From contig CAZXCU010000007.1 of the NCBI GenBank assembly GCA_964639245.1, forward strand, positions 1 through 64,000: a stretch of 64,000 nt of DNA, written 5' to 3'. Under the pieces are notes generated by a model. That model did no database searches. It was not told the DNA's origin and was given only the letters and a program-made list of their open reading frames with translations. The position numbers and the translations under genes were made by a program. Origin of the DNA: SB15 sp964639245 (lineage in GTDB: Bacteria; Chloroflexota; Anaerolineae; Aggregatilineales; J027). Numbering within the stretch: position 1 is the first letter of the stretch; every line of letters starts with the position of its first letter. Below, in pieces: positions 51,031 to 60,343 of the stretch.

Positions 51031-52923
51031 CTATGCAAACCATTTATCGTACCACATCTGGAAAATGAGCAGTGTCCACAACTGCTTCCGCGCATCCCGT
51101 TTCTGCTGCATATGTTCCCGCAGCAGTTTTTGCACCCCGTCAGGATTAAAAATCCCCTGCCGTTTGAGGCGGTCATGCCCCAACAAATCATGCGCCCAAT
51201 CGCGCAAATCCGCCGTCAACCAACGGGCAACCGGCATATTAAAGCCTTTTTTGCCCCGTACCAGAATTTCCGGCGGCAAATCCTTTTCCATGGCTTTTCG
51301 CAGCAGGGCTTTGGTCGTCAGGCGTTGCAACTTGTAATCAATCGGGATTTTTTCGAGAAAACACAGCACATCATAATTCAAAAATGGCACACGCACTTCT
51401 AAGGAATGCGACATGCTGGCGCGATCCACTTTGGGCAGAATATCGCCGTCCAAGTACATTTTCATATCCAGGTACAGCACCCGGTTGAGGGGATGAGTCG
51501 CGCTGGTGCGTTCGAGGTGAAATTTGACAATATCATAGGTTGCGTCAGGGTGACGGAGCAGATGCCGCTTCAAAACATTGACTTTTTCTTGCGGTTCAAA
51601 TGACCCCAACCATGTCTGATGACGCACTTCGAGCGGAAGGTTATGCCCCCCGGCGAACCGTTTGAGTTTAAAATCGAGGCTGATGTTGTTAAACGAGGGG
51701 GGCAAAGTATTCACCATCGCCCCTGCCAAGCGCCGAAACGGACTCGGCACCACCGTTTGATACACCGACATCAAGCGGTGGGCTTGCAGGGTGGAATAGC
51801 CCGCTAAAACCTCATCACCCCCGTCTCCCCCCAGCGCCACCGTCACCTGTTCCCGCGCAAACCCGGAAAGCAGCATCGTTGGCACAATCGAAGAATCGGC
51901 AAGCGGTTCATCCAGATATTCCCCCACACGCGGAATCATCTTGAGCGCGGTATCGCTGGTCAACACCAGTTCATGATGGTCGGTTCCCAGATGGGCGGCA
52001 ACCGTTTTGGCAAAATGTGATTCATTAAACGAGGAGTCTTCAAACGCGATGGAAAAACTCTTGACCGGACTGGTGTTAATTTCCGCCATCAGCGCGGCAA
52101 TCGTACTCGAATCGACCCCGCCACTTAAAAACACCCCCAGCGGCACATCGCTGAGCATTTCGCCACGCACCGCTTCCTTGAGGGTATGCCGAAACATCAC
52201 CGCGAGTTCATCAAATGACCCCGTGTAAGGTTCTTTTTCGCTATTTTCAAAATGCGTATCCCAATATGACCAGACCCGCGCTTTGCCATTTTCATATTTA
52301 ATCGCATGACCCGGCAGCAGTTTTTTGACATGTCTCAAAATCGTGCGCGGCGCTGGCACATATTCAAACGTTAAATATTCATCCAGCGCAAATTCATCCA
52401 GTTCTTTGGGTAAATCGGGGTAGGCCAGCAGTGCCTTCAGTTCGGAAGCAAATAAAAATGTCCCGTTGATTTCGGCGTAATAAAGCGGCTTAATGCCGGT
52501 TCTATCCCGTGCCACCAACAGACTTTGATTTTTCGTATCCCACAGGGCAAACGCAAACATGCCATTCAGATAATTCAGGCAGTTGTCGCCCCACGATTCA
52601 TAGGCATGGACAATACATTCAGTGTCGCTATGGGTTTTAAAGTCATGCCCCAAGCGCAGCAGCGATTGACGCAATTCAGGGAAATTATAAATTTCGCCGT
52701 TAAACACAATCGCCAAGGTGCCATCTTCATTATAGATGGGTTGGTCGCCGCCGCTCACATCAATAATGCTCAAACGCCGCATCGCCAGCGCCACACCATC
52801 CTGCAAATAGAATCCGTCGCTGTCCGGCCCTCGATGCCGAATCGTCTGATTCATCGCCTGAATGACGGCGCGGTCTACGGTGCGCTGCGTATCGGCATAG
52901 GCATAGCCACAAATTCCACACAT
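51031..52923 (-). CDS. asnB: Asparagine synthase, glutamine-hydrolysing
   Basis: 630 residues. Cys2 (MCGICGYAYADTQ) is the N-terminal nucleophile of the glutaminase domain, with FNGEIYN, HSDTE and GMFAFALWD. The synthetase domain has the PP-loop LSGGVDSST (266-274) and LGGDGGDEVLAGY. It converts Asp plus Gln and ATP to Asn. In gene clusters with large membrane glycosyltransferase-like proteins, AsnB-like enzymes often amidate surface polysaccharides, so a surface role is possible. Next upstream gene on the same strand is at 52949. Confidence 0.92.
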   Translation of the reverse strand: MCGICGYAYADTQRTVDRAVIQAMNQTIRHRGPDSDGFYLQDGVALAMRRLSIIDVSGGDQPIYNEDGTLAIVFNGEIYNFPELRQSLLRLGHDFKTHSDTECIVHAYESWGDNCLNYLNGMFAFALWDTKNQSLLVARDRTGIKPLYYAEINGTFLFASELKALLAYPDLPKELDEFALDEYLTFEYVPAPRTILRHVKKLLPGHAIKYENGKARVWSYWDTHFENSEKEPYTGSFDELAVMFRHTLKEAVRGEMLSDVPLGVFLSGGVDSSTIAALMAEINTSPVKSFSIAFEDSSFNESHFAKTVAAHLGTDHHELVLTSDTALKMIPRVGEYLDEPLADSSIVPTMLLSGFAREQVTVALGGDGGDEVLAGYSTLQAHRLMSVYQTVVPSPFRRLAGAMVNTLPPSFNNISLDFKLKRFAGGHNLPLEVRHQTWLGSFEPQEKVNVLKRHLLRHPDATYDIVKFHLERTSATHPLNRVLYLDMKMYLDGDILPKVDRASMSHSLEVRVPFLNYDVLCFLEKIPIDYKLQRLTTKALLRKAMEKDLPPEILVRGKKGFNMPVARWLTADLRDWAHDLLGHDRLKRQGIFNPDGVQKLLREHMQQKRDARKQLWTLLIFQMWYDKWFA

Positions 52924-52948
52924 TTTATTTACAGTTTGTCCACCAATG

Positions 52949-54790
52949 CTAGATGAGGGGAGAGTTTACTTGATTTGTTTTGGATTTGTCCAGAAGCCGA
53001 ATGAGACCCAGGGTCAAAATCAGCACCAGCAACGCATCAAATGGCAGACGGTAACGCAGTTGCAGCGCCACCATTGACGTTGACCCGACCACTGCCAGCA
53101 TCCCCAACAGGGCAAAAATGATGAACCAGCGTGTCCGCCCTTGATAGCCCCACAGCGCAATAGGTAAAACCAGCCACGCCAACAGAGGATGAAGCCCGAA
53201 GCGCAGCCAGATTTCCCCCAGAAAATCCGCCCAATCTTTGTTTCCATCGTGCGTGCGAATCGGCTGGATGAAGGCTTCATTTTGCGCCTGAATTGCTGCC
53301 AGTTCGGCCTCACTTGGCAGTTGTCCACTGGGTTGACTGTACAGAAATTCAGCATGAGCGCGATTAATCAAGGTGGTATAGGCATCCACATTCTGAGGAG
53401 CTTCATTTTCCGCAAAAAAGCCAAATAACCGATCCTTACTCACCAGCAGCCGTACCAATGTCACCAAACGATAGCGCAGAAATTGTGTCGGATGTTGGCG
53501 TATGGCTTCAAATCCGACCTCCCGCAGCAACGCATATTCCGTATCCCAGCCATCGGTACGGTCAATCAGCGCGATGGCATCTGTCCAGAAACGCGCCGAA
53601 GGCACCGTGAAAAATTGGTCAAGGGTAATTTGCTCATAGGTAGGGGTGGGAAGCAGATAATTTTCCACCAACCGCGCCAACTTTTGACTCGCCTCGCCAT
53701 TTTCCGGTGCGACCAACGAGGTATCATTGAGATAGGTGGCGGTGAACCACAGGGTATTTCCCCCGCGTGCCAGCGTAAATTCATCGTAGCGTACACCGTT
53801 ATAAATCATATACGGCAACGCCAGCGCCAAAAATCCCAACCCCGCCAGAATCCCATTTTTCGCTACCATAGACAAGGGGTGGATAGAAATTTTGGCGGAC
53901 GGCATATGTGCCTTCCCTACGGAGGCTTCTGTAGGGACACGATATATCGCGTCCGAGTCTTTAAAGGTTAATTTGCTTAAATTTTCAATCAATGGCACAA
54001 CACACCCCGCCGCGCTGACCAGCATCAGCAAATTGCCCGCCCGAATGAGGGTGTTTAATCCAATGATACCGCCCAAAAGCAGCCACAACCCCGCTTTCTG
54101 ATGCTGCATAGCGAGCCGCAGCGCCCACAACCACCCCGTCACCCCCCACATCATCAAGGGGTCAGCCCCCACCAGATGAAAATACACCTGATGCGAAAGA
54201 TACGTCCACCACAAAACCATCATCAGCCATGCCGCTGCCCGCCCAAACGGACGCACCATCCAATAAATCGCCGCCGCACCGGTCAAGTTCAGCCAAAATT
54301 GTCCTAGCACCACCAACGGCAGCCCGCCCAGATCCAGCAATCCGCCGTAAAAAATCCCGGTGGTGGGAGGCCAATAAATTTGCTGGAAAAAATACACCGG
54401 GTCGGAATCGTTCAATTGAAGGTAGTTGACCATGAAACTCGCGCCGTCCCCCGCAAATTCCACGCCCCATCCCACCCACAGCAGCCAAAAAATCAGCGCG
54501 CTAACGCCCACCACCCATTTTAGATCGGGGGCTTGCATGTCTTGTTTCAGAATCTGCCATGTGGTTTCAGAGACAGGCCGCAGGGGGTCAGGGGGAATCG
54601 CAGCGAGATGTTCGCGCCGTAAACGAAAAAATAATCCGAAGGCCAACACAAGCGTGAGGGGAAAAATAAGTTCGGAAGTCACGCTCAAGGGGTTATCCGA
54701 AAATGTTGCCAGCGCCAGTGTTATCCAATAGCTCAGAATCCACACCAGCCCGACACTCCCTGCAATAACACTGAATGACCGCACGTTCAA
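52949..54790 (-). CDS. Large polytopic membrane protein (GT-C/GT39-like) with repeat insertion
   Basis: 613 residues, about eleven membrane helices and a first external loop, a layout like dolichyl-phosphate-mannose-type glycosyltransferases, though no DxD is certain (VEFAGDGASF and LNDSDPVYFFQQ sit in the loop). Residues from DSDAIYRVPTEASVGKAHM are encoded by a two-hairpin repeat copy (53897-53955) that stays in frame. The gene abuts 54791-57001 and precedes asnB, suggesting surface glycan assembly. Substrate unknown. Confidence 0.6.
   Translation of the reverse strand: MNVRSFSVIAGSVGLVWILSYWITLALATFSDNPLSVTSELIFPLTLVLAFGLFFRLRREHLAAIPPDPLRPVSETTWQILKQDMQAPDLKWVVGVSALIFWLLWVGWGVEFAGDGASFMVNYLQLNDSDPVYFFQQIYWPPTTGIFYGGLLDLGGLPLVVLGQFWLNLTGAAAIYWMVRPFGRAAAWLMMVLWWTYLSHQVYFHLVGADPLMMWGVTGWLWALRLAMQHQKAGLWLLLGGIIGLNTLIRAGNLLMLVSAAGCVVPLIENLSKLTFKDSDAIYRVPTEASVGKAHMPSAKISIHPLSMVAKNGILAGLGFLALALPYMIYNGVRYDEFTLARGGNTLWFTATYLNDTSLVAPENGEASQKLARLVENYLLPTPTYEQITLDQFFTVPSARFWTDAIALIDRTDGWDTEYALLREVGFEAIRQHPTQFLRYRLVTLVRLLVSKDRLFGFFAENEAPQNVDAYTTLINRAHAEFLYSQPSGQLPSEAELAAIQAQNEAFIQPIRTHDGNKDWADFLGEIWLRFGLHPLLAWLVLPIALWGYQGRTRWFIIFALLGMLAVVGSTSMVALQLRYRLPFDALLVLILTLGLIRLLDKSKTNQVNSPLI
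53897..53955. repeat. Two-hairpin dispersed repeat inside coding sequence
   Basis: On the minus strand it reads GGACGCGATATATCGTGTCC, CTAC, spacer, GTAGGG, then GGCACATATGCCGTCC: the same two hairpins and CTAC/GTAGG joints as the intergenic copy at 3385-3445. It adds about 20 codons without a stop. Confidence 0.8.
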
Positions 54791-57001
54791 TTAGCGCTCG
54801 TTACGCTGGTAAATTTTGACACTGACCTTACCCCCACAGTCTGCAATATACGTGAATTGCTGTTCTAAAATACGGTTACGCTCACCGACCCATCGTACTG
54901 CCGACTCATCATTATAGGGAAAACTCATCGGTTGTATGACCGCAATCGTGGCGGTATCGACAAGCCATGCCCGCCCGCTTGCAAAATCCCAATATCCAAT
55001 CCGGTATCCAAATTCCGGGTCAGTAATTTCTTCAAACATATTATCCATATACAACCAGTAATTATCGACCAGGGGTTTGTAGACATGCCAATCGGGATGA
55101 TAGAGCAGTATCTCGGCATTTGCTTCGAAAAATATTTGATCATCCTCAGAAATATAACCAGCAAGGCAATCTGCACGCGCCACTGTCCGGTCAACCTCGC
55201 TGTCATGCAGGCTGACAAGCCACGGATAGAAACTTGCTTGGTACATCACATTGCTTGTCCCCATCACGCTCCAAAGCGTTATTCCAAAGATCATCGCTGA
55301 GGTTGACCAACTTGTAGGTCGCCATTGGATGTGCCTTGCCACAATCATCGCTGCCACATACACCACCAGCACCCCAAAGAGCGCATGATAATTTGTAATA
55401 ACAGAATTAATCCCTATCCGCGTCACCCAGAAGATGAGGATGTGCGTCGCCATAACGGGGAGATATAAATACGCCGCAAGTTGCATAGAGGGTGTTTCGC
55501 GCCACAGTTGTCTCAAATCATCGCGGTGCCGCCAACCTAGCCAACCCGCCGCTAAAACCAACACCGTTTGGATTGGATACCCCAGCAGCAATCCTTCTAC
55601 ATCGCGCTGCACCGAATCAAAACCATAGCCGGCCTTCAAAATACCGGCTGATGGCGCTTCAACACCCGCAAGATTAAACAGCACCCCAAAGATCGTTGTT
55701 TGGTGAAACATGATGCCGGGCATAAAAAGAAGAAATAAGCCACCTGCCGTCAACACCATAGAAAAAATACACATGACAAAAGCCCGTGGATTCATCGCTA
55801 GAAGAACATAGGCGGGAACACCCAAGACAACGCCGAAGGTCGTTTGACGAACAAGAATCCCCACCCCCACCAAAACCCCAAGCAGAAGGGCTTGCCAGAA
55901 CTTTGGCAGCTTACTTTCAACAATCCATAATTTGACAACCAAAAGGGCGGTAAACCAGCTATATTCTTTAATCCAGATATACGACATGGCATATAAGCCG
56001 GAAGAAACCAAGCCCGCCCATAAAAGAATAGGCCCCACCAGCGTTCCACTCCGACGATAGAGAAGATGCGAAACCACCGCCAGCATACTCATAGAAATAA
56101 CAAAACTTAACAGGCGTGGCCCAATGATGACCCAACCAGACACCTCATGCAGCGCAGCGGAAATATAATAAGGCGCAGGCATATAACCTGCGGCATAAGT
56201 GTAATCGCCATAGATGACCGCGTTGCCGCGAAGAAATTGCAAGCCCTTAAAGTAAATACCGCTTTCGTCTGCCCCTGTCCACAGGAAAAAAATCATCGTT
56301 AAGGCATAAAATAGCAAACCAAAGACCAAAAATTTCCAGACTGCTCGCTGCGAAATTGCGAAAGGAACAGACGACCAATCACGATCTAGGGCTACAGCTG
56401 TCCAAATGAAACACCCCCAAGCAAAACCCGTGAACCACACCCCATAGTTCATCTGGCTTGACAGGACAATCGGGAGAATCACGACCAACCCACCCATCAT
56501 CAACACGCCCCAAAAAAAATAATCACTGTGCGGGCGGTAGCGGGACAGAATCCGCGTCCAGGCGAGGCCAGCTTTCCTGTTCAACACCAGTCCCAACCCC
56601 AAAAGATTGCCCCCGATCACACCGAGTTGAAAAACCCGATACAACAGGGCAATGGACGGATATTGCGCTTCAGTCGCTTCTGGAAAGGAAGGCGCGGTCA
56701 ACACCTTAAGGGTTAAACCCCAGAGCGCCGCAACATTGACCACCCAAAGTCCCATGTGCGGTTCTAGGGGTCGGCGTACCAGAATCCAGAGCAGCAGTCC
56801 AATCAGCCCATAGCGCACAAATTGAAGTTCATACCCCCAGAAGGGTTGAATCAGTATCATCAATGTCATCGCTAAGAACAAAGGAATTACCCAAACGAAG
56901 GTTTTTGGGGAATAGTTTTCCAAAGACATAACTTTATTATTCTCTGTTATCGCTTGATTCTGTCCGAAGAGTTGCCGTATGTCCATATTGGGTTTAGGCA
57001 T
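54791..57001 (-). CDS. Large polytopic membrane protein, GT-C-like
   Basis: 736 residues with about 13 membrane helices (VWVIPLFLAMTLMILIQPFWG; YFFWGVLMMGGLVVILPIVL; ILMPGIMFHQ etc.). Its first large loop has WTGADESGIYFKGLQFLRGN, where a conserved Asp-Glu pair could serve as catalytic acid in a GT-C glycosyltransferase. It directly adjoins 52949-54790. Start uncertain: 57001 or an internal ATG at 56929 (MSLENYSPK). Probably polysaccharide or lipid-linked sugar transfer. Confidence 0.6.
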   Translation of the reverse strand: MPKPNMDIRQLFGQNQAITENNKVMSLENYSPKTFVWVIPLFLAMTLMILIQPFWGYELQFVRYGLIGLLLWILVRRPLEPHMGLWVVNVAALWGLTLKVLTAPSFPEATEAQYPSIALLYRVFQLGVIGGNLLGLGLVLNRKAGLAWTRILSRYRPHSDYFFWGVLMMGGLVVILPIVLSSQMNYGVWFTGFAWGCFIWTAVALDRDWSSVPFAISQRAVWKFLVFGLLFYALTMIFFLWTGADESGIYFKGLQFLRGNAVIYGDYTYAAGYMPAPYYISAALHEVSGWVIIGPRLLSFVISMSMLAVVSHLLYRRSGTLVGPILLWAGLVSSGLYAMSYIWIKEYSWFTALLVVKLWIVESKLPKFWQALLLGVLVGVGILVRQTTFGVVLGVPAYVLLAMNPRAFVMCIFSMVLTAGGLFLLFMPGIMFHQTTIFGVLFNLAGVEAPSAGILKAGYGFDSVQRDVEGLLLGYPIQTVLVLAAGWLGWRHRDDLRQLWRETPSMQLAAYLYLPVMATHILIFWVTRIGINSVITNYHALFGVLVVYVAAMIVARHIQWRPTSWSTSAMIFGITLWSVMGTSNVMYQASFYPWLVSLHDSEVDRTVARADCLAGYISEDDQIFFEANAEILLYHPDWHVYKPLVDNYWLYMDNMFEEITDPEFGYRIGYWDFASGRAWLVDTATIAVIQPMSFPYNDESAVRWVGERNRILEQQFTYIADCGGKVSVKIYQRNER

Positions 57002-57086
57002 TCTTGAAATAATTCCCCAAACCCACCCTTACACATGCGCTTCAGCTAATTTCATCAGGTTTGCCCCTATTCAAATGAGTCGCAGC

Positions 57087-57375
57087 TTATGTTGCCACCA
57101 GCACCCAATCACGGTTGACACCACCGTCCCTCATGCCGAACATCGCGCCCAATATTTGTTGATAACGGTGGGACTGCTGGTTGAACAGGATATGGTCGTC
57201 GGGCTGGAGGTTTTCAACGGCTGTCCACCCCCGTTCAAGAGTGTAGAAGGGATGGTCGTGGGTGGTTTCAATGACTTCGCCGTCAATGGTCAGGAAGGTG
57301 ACGGAATCGGCGTGTTCCCCAATGGCGGTGATTTCATGTTCGCCCGTTTCGCCATCCGCCCCTACGAAAGACTCC
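57087..57375 (-). pseudogene. Degenerate HINT (intein-like) domain remnant, copy 1
   Basis: An open but startless minus-strand frame reads SFVGADGETGEHEITAIGEH, VTFLTIDGEVIETTHDHPFYTLERGWTAVENLQPDDHIL, then degenerates to a TAA at 57087. IxxTxxHPFyT..gW..ae.LxPgD is the diagnostic block of pretoxin-HINT and intein domains, including the block-B T/H pair in TTHDHPF. No Cys-first splice start and no toxin module are seen. Remnant of a polymorphic toxin or intein host gene. Confidence 0.65.
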
Positions 57376-57400
57376 TCTCTCCAAACGCATTAGCCCGTCC

Positions 57401-57571
57401 CTAGAGGTGCAGGCATGGCGGGAAAATATGGGGCGGGGCAGGTGGTTGGTGGGTTTTGCCTGCGGCTTCGACCACGCCGTATGTGCCATCGGCTTGGAGG
57501 ATGTGGTCACCGGGTTGGAGGTTTTCAACGGAAGTCCAGCCCCGTTCAAGCGTGGGACAGAAGCCGCCGCA
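57401..57571 (-). pseudogene. Second, truncated HINT remnant
   Basis: Reads CGGFCPTLERGWTSVENLQPGDHILQADGTYGVVEAAG and stops at TAG 57401-57403. About 40 bp (57513-57551) are nearly identical to 57197-57235 in copy 1, so the domains were tandemly duplicated and then decayed. Upstream in frame a stop precedes CGGF. Confidence 0.6.
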
Positions 57572-57599
57572 TTATCGACGGATATGAGATAGGCAAAAT

Positions 57600-57619
57600 G
57601 GACGCGGTATATCGCGTCC
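57600..57619. repeat. Lone palindrome of the two-hairpin family
   Basis: GGACGCGGTATATCGCGTCC, one mismatch from a perfect palindrome, equal to the first hairpin of the copies at 3385 and 53897. Confidence 0.7.
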
Positions 57620-57670
57620 ACCGTGCCTAGCCGTATTAATTTTTTAATGGGTATTTATGCCGGAGGAGCG

Positions 57671-59722
57671 TCACATCTGATGATGGTGTTCGTCATGGTC
57701 TTCAACATGATGATCGGTAGCATGTTCAAACGTGACTTTAAAACCTTCGGGCAGGGGCAGACTATCCAGATCCACCTGCTTAATGTTGAGCGCCACATTT
57801 TCCACCTCCATGAAGGCATCCCGCAGAAATTTATCGGTAGACATGTGGAGGAGGTTGAACGGAAAATGGGTACGTATCCCGCCGATATACACTTCCAGAT
57901 ACACGTCGGGATAGCGGGTATGGAGATCGTTTAAAATTTTGGAAACGCTGCTGTATAAATCGCGGTAGGGTTCTTCGACGACCTGTGTAATGCCATCCGG
58001 CCAGTCATTGGCGGCTTTGATTTCCTCGCTGCGCTGGCGGAATTGGGCTTCGCGTTTGGGGTCAACGCTCACATGAATAATGTGCATCGGCAGGCCACGT
58101 CGCAAAATCGCCCCCACCACCCGTACTGACAATTTTGACCATGTATCACAGAAATAAATCGCCAGTTCTTTGTGGGCAGTTGGGTCAAAGCCAATCGGTT
58201 TATGCTCAAAAATTGGCGTGTCTTCCAATTTCAAACGGGCAGCCGTTTCTTTGTAGTGGCGATGAATGCGGAAGAAAACCCATACCAGCGCCGGAATCAG
58301 CAGCACGATAAACCATGCGCCACTCGTGAATTTGGTGATGATAAAGACAATCATCACAATGAAGGTGACGGTTGCACCAATGCCTGAAATGGCAATTTTA
58401 AACATCCAATTGGGGTCGTAAGTGATTTTGGTTTCTAACCCATAGGTATATTCGCCCGGTTTTAAACGTCCGGCTCGCCAGAAACGCCGTGTCATCCCGG
58501 CTTGACTGATGGTAAAGCCCAAGAAAACCCCGATGGCATACAGCGGAATCAAGTTGGTGACAATCGCGCCCGTAATCATGACCAGCGCAATCGAGCTAAA
58601 GGTCAACGTATAAATACCCCATGAAAACACCAAGCGTCGTCCGCGATAGGTCAATTGGCGGGGCAAAAATCCATCCGAACTATGCAAGGCTGCCAGTTGG
58701 GGAAAATCGGCAAAAGGCGTGTTGGCAGCCATGAACAACACCGCAAATGCGCCAGCCATCGTCAGCACGTAGCCAACATACCCGATTCCGTCTTCACCGT
58801 AAATCGTGCGTGCCATCTGGCTGATGATGGTTTCTTCGTGGGAAGGCACGGCCTTCACTTCATTTGCCAGAATGGTAATGCTCAAAAACAGGGTAATGAG
58901 GATGATGCTCATGGCAACCAGTGTATTGGCAGCATTTTTCGCACGGGGTTGACGAAACAACTGGGTGTCATTGCTAATGGCTTCAATTCCGGTTAAGGCC
59001 GTACACCCCGACGAAAATGCCCGCAGCAGCAAAAGTACCCCCACCGCCCCCAGTGTATCATGATGAATCGGTTCAACCTCAGACACCGTGCCGAGATTGC
59101 CCGTTGCCATGTCATAAAAACCGATTCCCAGTGTAATCGCCATCATGCCCAGAAAAAAATAGGTGGGCATGGAGAACAGCCGCGCACTTTCTTTGACCCC
59201 CCGCAGATTGATAAGCGCCATAAACACGATAATGCTAACGGTCATGGGAACACGAAAGGGGGATAGGTCTGGCACAACGGAAATGACGTTCGCCACCCCC
59301 GCGCTGATACTCACCGCCACAGTTAAAATATAATCGGTTAGCAGGGCGGCCCCTGTGACCTGTGCCAGTTCTTCGCCCAAGTTTTCTTTGGCAACCCGAT
59401 AACCACCCCCGCCTGCCGGGTTGGAAAAAATCGTCTGACGGTAGGAAATCGTCACGATACTGATGAGCAGGGAAATGGCAATCGCAATCGGGATTGAAAT
59501 AGCGTTGCCCGTAAACCCGAACAGCACAAAACCGCTAATCGCTGCGGTGTTTAGAATAATCAAAATTTCTTCGGTGGCGTATGCGACTGACGACAGTGCA
59601 TCGCTCGCCAGAACCGCTAAGGCAATCGGGTTGGAGGCCGTTTGATGTTGGGCGGCGGCGGTGGGCAGACGATTGCCAAAAAGGATTTCCGCGAATCGCT
59701 CACGGACTTCATAGGCGGACAT
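57671..59722 (-). CDS. APC superfamily K+ importer, KimA-like, with His-rich tail
   Basis: 683 residues. About twelve membrane helices from residue 30 (NPIALAVLASDALSSVAYATEEILIIL, the signature start of KimA-like permeases; NPAGGGGYRVAKENLGEELA). The C-terminal cytoplasmic domain (about 505-625, FCDTWSKLSVRVVGAILRRGLPMHIIHVSVDPKREAQF) is USP-like, as in KimA. The last residues are EHATDHHVEDHDEHHHQM. KimA is a proton-coupled potassium importer gated by c-di-AMP. Position next to a USP, kdpED and kdpFA supports potassium as substrate. Confidence 0.85.
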   Translation of the reverse strand: MSAYEVRERFAEILFGNRLPTAAAQHQTASNPIALAVLASDALSSVAYATEEILIILNTAAISGFVLFGFTGNAISIPIAIAISLLISIVTISYRQTIFSNPAGGGGYRVAKENLGEELAQVTGAALLTDYILTVAVSISAGVANVISVVPDLSPFRVPMTVSIIVFMALINLRGVKESARLFSMPTYFFLGMMAITLGIGFYDMATGNLGTVSEVEPIHHDTLGAVGVLLLLRAFSSGCTALTGIEAISNDTQLFRQPRAKNAANTLVAMSIILITLFLSITILANEVKAVPSHEETIISQMARTIYGEDGIGYVGYVLTMAGAFAVLFMAANTPFADFPQLAALHSSDGFLPRQLTYRGRRLVFSWGIYTLTFSSIALVMITGAIVTNLIPLYAIGVFLGFTISQAGMTRRFWRAGRLKPGEYTYGLETKITYDPNWMFKIAISGIGATVTFIVMIVFIITKFTSGAWFIVLLIPALVWVFFRIHRHYKETAARLKLEDTPIFEHKPIGFDPTAHKELAIYFCDTWSKLSVRVVGAILRRGLPMHIIHVSVDPKREAQFRQRSEEIKAANDWPDGITQVVEEPYRDLYSSVSKILNDLHTRYPDVYLEVYIGGIRTHFPFNLLHMSTDKFLRDAFMEVENVALNIKQVDLDSLPLPEGFKVTFEHATDHHVEDHDEHHHQM

Positions 59723-59780
59723 AGGATTTGCTCCCTTAGGTAGTTAACTTGTGATATTCAATCATGGGTGAAGGATAGGA

Positions 59781-60248
59781 CTACCCGTGTAAATGCACGG
59801 TTGAAATATTGGGGATAGCGGTGCTTTCTTCCAGCGTATAGAGGACGCACCCCTGTTGATGCAAACGGCGTGCCATGTGCCACTGCTGTAATCGCGCAAA
59901 CCACGAAAAACGCCCTTTGGGAAGGGTCGCAAAAACAGTATGGCTGCCTAACCCGCTTCTCAGGTCAACAATTGCATCCGCCAATTCATAATATTGAATG
60001 ACATGGACATCCACTTCCACATCGTAGCTCAGGCCAATTTCCTCATAGACTTTGAGGTGGGCGGCGGATTCATCCGTAAAATTGGCATAACCTTCTTCAG
60101 TGTTGAGCCAACTCAGGTGAGGGACACGCACCATATAGGCCAACACCAAAACCGAGCGCGTATTTTTGGCAAGTGCGGCAGAGAGGTGCAGGGCTTCTTG
60201 CGCCCAATGGTCATCATCGGTCAGGACAACGAGGATTTTTTCCGACAT
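59781..60248 (-). CDS. Universal stress protein family (UspA-like)
   Basis: 155 residues: ILVVLTDDDHWAQEALHLSAALAK at the start and helical/strand alternation (VLVLAYMVRVP, VHVIQYYELADAIVDL). The terminal ATP-binding GxxGxx(G/S) loop is altered (RSGLGSHTVFATLPKG), so nucleotide binding is doubtful. Its place between KimA-like and kdpE genes suggests a role in potassium control. KdpD in this cluster lacks its own USP domain, which this protein might replace in trans, an inference. Confidence 0.75.
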   Translation of the reverse strand: MSEKILVVLTDDDHWAQEALHLSAALAKNTRSVLVLAYMVRVPHLSWLNTEEGYANFTDESAAHLKVYEEIGLSYDVEVDVHVIQYYELADAIVDLRSGLGSHTVFATLPKGRFSWFARLQQWHMARRLHQQGCVLYTLEESTAIPNISTVHLHG

Positions 60249-60343
60249 GATGTTCGTGTTCTCCGACAGTTATTCGTACCCTGATGGTACGCCCGACGGT
60301 ATCAATATCGGATAAATTTTTTTTGAGGGGTATCAGGAAAGTA

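Noticed and set aside
57334..57621. 95-residue minus-strand open frame (MDAIYRVHFAYL...)
   Set aside because: It lies in a different frame from the HINT similarity and partly encodes the palindrome; composition is that of an antisense or shifted frame.
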